A DNA stretch of 45,778 bases. Source: Terriglobia bacterium. GTDB lineage: Bacteria > Acidobacteriota > Terriglobia > UBA7540. The stretch is from contig JAIQEZ010000025.1 in assembly GCA_020073545.1 (NCBI GenBank), positions 1-45,778 of the forward strand. The letters are read 5' to 3'. This document shows, one piece after another, positions 42,601 through 45,778 of the stretch. The position numbers were made by a program, and so were the translations under genes. Under the pieces are notes generated by a model. The model had not been told where the DNA came from, did not search any database, and saw nothing but the letters and a program-made list of their open reading frames with translations. How positions within the stretch are numbered: the first letter of the stretch is position 1; each line of letters starts with the position of its first letter.

Positions 42601-44421
42601 TTACTTCTTACCGTAAGGCGGTCCAAATGCAGCGCAGGCCCGGTAATCGGCGCTCTCCAGGTCTTGGGTGCCGAAGGCGCTCCAGGCGCTGGGCCGGAAG
42701 ATGCGCTCTGGCGCGACGTTATGCATCGAGACTGGAATTCGCAGAATCGCAGCCAGGGAAATCAGCAAGTGGCCGACGTGGCCGTAGCTGATCGCACCAT
42801 GATTCGCCCCCCAGTTGTTCATCACCGAATAGACATCCTTGAAGGCGCCTTGGCCGGTAAGGAAAGGAGCGAACCACGTGGTGGGCCAACTGGGGTCTGT
42901 GCGGAGGTTGAGCAGGTCGTGGATTTTCTCGGGCAACTCCACCGTGTAGCCCTCGGCGATCTGGAGGACCGGTCCAAGGCCTGCAACCAGGTTAAGGCGC
43001 GACATGGTCACGGGCATCTCCCCCTTGGTCGCAAAGCAGGAAGAGAACCCACCGCCCCGGAAGTAGCCCAGGCTCGCAGGGCACCACGTCGTGGCACCCA
43101 GACAGCGGCCAACTTCTTCCACCGTAATCTCCCAGAAGGGTTTCATGGCGGGCTCGCCGTTTCTCTTTTGCTCGCCGGTGGCGTCCAGGGTTGCGGCGCC
43201 GGAGTTAATCAGGTGGATGATACCTCCGCTGGCCTTACCTGTTAGGCTTTTGCCGCTGACGCGCTTCACGGCCTCCGGACTCCAGAAGGTCCGAACATCG
43301 GCAAAGATCTGCGCCGTGTCGGTCAGCAGGTGGCTGAACAGCATCGTGGCGCCGTTCAGGCAATCATTCTCGGTGGCGAAAACAAACGGCTCGCGGATGC
43401 CGTTCCAGTCAAAGGAGGAATTCAGCATCGCCTCGATGAAGTCGCCGTTGGGGAAGTGGTCGGTCCACTGCCGCTGTCCCTGGAATCCGCCCACCAGCGC
43501 GTTGCGTCCCAAAGCCTCTTCGCCATAGCCCAGCTCCACCAGCCGTGGATTCCCGATCATCAGGTCGCGCGCGATCAAGGTCATCTTCACCACGGTATGC
43601 CAGTCAGCATCCTTCTTGGACCGGGGCGCCTGCAACTTCGGGGGGTTGTAATCCTTTCCCTCCGGGCAGTTCGCTTTGACCCAGTCAAACGCTCGCTTGT
43701 ACTCTTCCTTGTCATAGATTTCTTCGTCGATTCGGCGGACAAACTCCGACATGTCGACGTACTCATTGCGCATGCCCAGGTAGTCCTGGAAGAAGACCGG
43801 ATCCACCATCGATCCCGCGATGCCCATGGAAACGCCGCCCAGCGAGAGGTAAGACTTGCCTTTCATCTCCGCCGCGGCGAGTCCTGCCTTGGCGAACCGT
43901 AGGAGTTTTTCCTGAACGTCATGAGGGATAGTCTTGTCACCAGTGTCCTGCACATCCTTTCCGTAGATGCTGAAGGCGGGAAGCCCCTTTTGATTGTGTC
44001 CCGCCAAAACCGCGGCCAAGTAAACCGCGCCCGGCCGTTCCGTGCCGTTGAAACCCCAAACCGCTTTGGGAGTCAGCGGATCCATATCCATGGTCTCGGA
44101 GCCGTAGCACCAGCAAGGCGAGACCGTTAGGGAAACGCCCACACCTTCGCGCGCAAACTTGTCAGCGGCCTCTGCGGCCTCAGCCACACCGCCGATGCAA
44201 GTGTCTGCGATCACGCATTCCACGGGGAGTCCGTTGGGGTGCCGTAGGTTCTCGGCAAAAAGCTTCGCGGCGGACTTCGCCATGCCCATGGTTTGGTTTT
44301 CCAGAGATTCCCGGATGCCCTTGCGCCGCCCGTCGATGGCCGGCCTGATCCCGATCTTCGGCAACCTGCCTCGCAACCTATTGCACGGTTCGTTCATCTT
44401 CATACCACTGATCTTTGCCAT
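42601..44421 (-). CDS. fucI: L-fucose isomerase
   Basis: The 606-residue protein matches the L-fucose/L-arabinose isomerase fold: [125 protein letters not shown] and [16 protein letters not shown]. Glu/Asp and His residues in the last three supply the Mn2+ site. It converts L-fucose to L-fuculose. The length is normal (about 590-610). The start at 44421 has GGGGGG 8-9 bases upstream. It is the first structural gene after the divergently placed palindrome at 44470. Kinase and aldolase genes for fuculose are not in the window. Confidence 0.96.
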   Translation of the reverse strand: MAKISGMKMNEPCNRLRGRLPKIGIRPAIDGRRKGIRESLENQTMGMAKSAAKLFAENLRHPNGLPVECVIADTCIGGVAEAAEAADKFAREGVGVSLTVSPCWCYGSETMDMDPLTPKAVWGFNGTERPGAVYLAAVLAGHNQKGLPAFSIYGKDVQDTGDKTIPHDVQEKLLRFAKAGLAAAEMKGKSYLSLGGVSMGIAGSMVDPVFFQDYLGMRNEYVDMSEFVRRIDEEIYDKEEYKRAFDWVKANCPEGKDYNPPKLQAPRSKKDADWHTVVKMTLIARDLMIGNPRLVELGYGEEALGRNALVGGFQGQRQWTDHFPNGDFIEAMLNSSFDWNGIREPFVFATENDCLNGATMLFSHLLTDTAQIFADVRTFWSPEAVKRVSGKSLTGKASGGIIHLINSGAATLDATGEQKRNGEPAMKPFWEITVEEVGRCLGATTWCPASLGYFRGGGFSSCFATKGEMPVTMSRLNLVAGLGPVLQIAEGYTVELPEKIHDLLNLRTDPSWPTTWFAPFLTGQGAFKDVYSVMNNWGANHGAISYGHVGHLLISLAAILRIPVSMHNVAPERIFRPSAWSAFGTQDLESADYRACAAFGPPYGKK

Positions 44422-44469
44422 GACTTGCCCCCCTTGTTGGGACGATTGCTGCCACCACAGACCTCAGGC

Positions 44470-44481
44470 TTTCGATCGAAA
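44470..44481. promoter_or_regulatory. perfect 12-bp palindrome upstream of fucI
   Basis: TTTCGATCGAAA lies 49 bases before the fucI start. A TATACG box (about 44486-44491 on the minus strand) with TTCAGG 17 bases further upstream could be its promoter, so the palindrome would sit near the transcription start. It is a plausible operator for the LacI-type regulator encoded next door. The rest of 44422-44653 shows nothing else. Confidence 0.4.
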
Positions 44482-44653
44482 CGTATATCCTCCAGTCTCC
44501 TCAACCTGAACGCGACCAGCCTTCTCCGCCGTCCTCGGGGAGCACCGCGTCTTCCGCCATATGCGGCAGACCTCTTTCAGTCCATCCGTTCGCTCCCAAG
44601 ATTGCCACCCCGTCAGTCCCTGAACATTGCAGGGGCCAAGGGGGGACTCACGC

Positions 44654-45673
44654 TTAGCCGGAGTAAGGTGCGGCTGTCGAGTCACGCCCTCGCAGCTCGG
44701 CCTTGAGCACCACGACCTTCTCTTCGTCGCTGTTAACCCGTTCCTTAAAGGATTTGATGTTGCGTATTAACATTTGCACCGCCTGCTTGCCCATCTCTAG
44801 GGTGGGCTGTGCGACGGTGGTTAGCCGGGGGCTGAAATTTGCTGCCCAATCAAAATCGTCGAACCCCAGGACACTGACGCGGCCCGGACAAGCAACCCCG
44901 AGTTCGCCCAGGGCCCGCATCAGACCGAGGGTCATCTGGTTATTGCAGCAGAAAATGGCTGTGGGAGGGACGGCAAGCTGTAACAGCCTCAGCCCACAAC
45001 TATGCCCGCTCTCCAACTGGAAATCACCCCGCTGCAAATACTCATCGCGGAGAGGGAGACCTGCCTGCTGCAAGGCCTTCCGAAAACCTTCCAAGCGGTC
45101 CAGCCCATTCGAGAGGTTGAGCCGGCCCGTAATAATGGCGATGCGTTCGTGGCCCAAACCAATCAGATGGCGGGTGGCGTCATAAGCCGCCCCGAGGTTG
45201 TCCGTCACCACGGCGGATCCAGAGAAGCCGGGGGGAACCCGGTCAAAGAAAACGAGAGGAAAGCGCCGACGAGTGAGGTAATCCTGGGCGGCATTTGCCT
45301 CGGTGGGAGCGAGTAATACCCCATCCACGCGGCGGGAGAAGAGCATTTTGAGATTGGTCTGCTCCAGGGAGGGATCTTCATTAGAGTCACAAAAAATTAA
45401 GGAATAACCTTGAACCCGCGCCTCACTTTCAACACCACGAATGACATCGGTGAAAAACGGGTTGGTGACGTCGGGAATAACGATTCCAATAGTTTGAGTC
45501 TGGCGAGTTTTGAGGCTGCGTGCCACCTGGTCAGGGTGATAATCCAAGGCCTCCATAGCGCTGACGACACGCTTCACGAGCTTGGGGCGAACCGAGGCTT
45601 TCTTATTGAGGACCTTCGAGGTTGTGGCCACCGAGACCCCGGCGAGCCGTGCTACGTCGCGAATCGTTTGCAC
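44654..45673 (-). CDS. LacI-family transcriptional regulator
   Basis: The 339-residue protein begins VQTIRDVARLAGVSVATTSK, a LacI helix-turn-helix, then VLNKKASVRPKLVKRV and the hinge DYHPDQVARSLKT. The periplasmic-binding-like sensor domain follows: TIGIVIPDVTNPFFTDVIRG, DGVLLAPTEAN, VVTDNLGAAYDATRHLIGLG and VSVLGFDDFDWAANFSPRLT. The start is GTG at 45673, which has AGGAGG 7 bases upstream; ATGs at 45691 and 45736 precede the Shine-Dalgarno or lack one. It lies directly upstream of fucI and probably controls the glycan locus in response to a sugar ligand, likely L-fucose or a derivative (inference). Confidence 0.92.
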   Translation of the reverse strand: MQTIRDVARLAGVSVATTSKVLNKKASVRPKLVKRVVSAMEALDYHPDQVARSLKTRQTQTIGIVIPDVTNPFFTDVIRGVESEARVQGYSLIFCDSNEDPSLEQTNLKMLFSRRVDGVLLAPTEANAAQDYLTRRRFPLVFFDRVPPGFSGSAVVTDNLGAAYDATRHLIGLGHERIAIITGRLNLSNGLDRLEGFRKALQQAGLPLRDEYLQRGDFQLESGHSCGLRLLQLAVPPTAIFCCNNQMTLGLMRALGELGVACPGRVSVLGFDDFDWAANFSPRLTTVAQPTLEMGKQAVQMLIRNIKSFKERVNSDEEKVVVLKAELRGRDSTAAPYSG

Positions 45674-45742
45674 TGCGGAACCTCCTTCCATGAAACGCTG
45701 GCGCCTCAGAATCAAAGGTGCTTGCAAACGAATCACTCAATA

Positions 45743-45763
45743 GCATAATGCTGGAGATTATGC
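45743..45763. promoter_or_regulatory. inverted repeat upstream of the LacI gene (candidate operator)
   Basis: GCATAAT (45743-45749) and ATTATGC (45757-45763) are perfect 7-bp arms around a 7-base spacer. They lie 70 bases before the GTG start. A TATGCT box (-10 like) overlaps the downstream arm on the minus strand. A second LacI-like half site, TTGCAAACG, is at 45722-45730. Autoregulation is plausible. Confidence 0.45.
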
Positions 45764-45778
45764 AACGAAAATAAACCG

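Overview
The window looks like part of an Acidobacteriota chromosome (inference). The support is two secreted VWA proteins of the acidobacterial type, a membrane-anchored Ser/Thr kinase, many sugar-catabolic genes with Tat or Sec signals, high GC with long antisense shadow frames, and intergenic palindromic repeats. No rRNA, tRNA or CRISPR array was recognised.

Layout. 0.2-2.0 kb: a Ser/Thr kinase and a type IV pilin-like protein. 2.4-8.0 kb: a Gfo/Idh/MocA oxidoreductase divergent from a sugar isomerase/epimerase-like protein, a NYN/LOTUS RNA-binding protein and a secreted GH29 alpha-L-fucosidase. 8.2-8.7 kb: a decayed alcohol dehydrogenase tail and a REPIN-like hairpin element. 8.7-13.3 kb: a UvrD-type helicase fused to a Cas4/AddB-like Fe-S nuclease, then rmuC. 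13.5-13.7 kb: a compact, strongly signalled micro-transcript that encodes an 11-residue lysine-rich peptide. 13.9-21.5 kb: two convergent VWA proteins, thiI, a small membrane protein, RNase R with an unusual insert, and a vapBC toxin-antitoxin pair under a palindromic promoter.

21.9-27.8 kb: a co-directional signalling cluster of a response regulator, a receiver-GGDEF protein, a CHASE3-PAS histidine kinase, a second response regulator and a receiver-PAS histidine kinase. Two of these genes are broken at G7 homopolymers, one of them exactly in the GGDEF motif. 28.3-34.2 kb: an accessory region of poorly known genes (a conserved coiled-coil protein, a DUF429-like nuclease fold, small acidic or hypothetical proteins, an orphan Vsr nick endonuclease) and a decayed three-gene cassette of hypothetical protein, dual-specificity phosphatase and serine recombinase. 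In that cassette one T-to-C change appears to have removed a stop codon and a start codon together.

34.4-45.7 kb: a fucose/glycan catabolic locus, all on the minus strand. It holds a LacI regulator, L-fucose isomerase, a truncated fucose-permease copy, GH172 (DUF2961), an intact fucose permease, a Tat-exported GH116 glycosidase and a DUF4380 protein. With the GH29 fucosidase at 6.6 kb it describes release, uptake and isomerisation of L-fucose from fucosylated polymers. Palindromes next to lacI and fucI are candidate operators.
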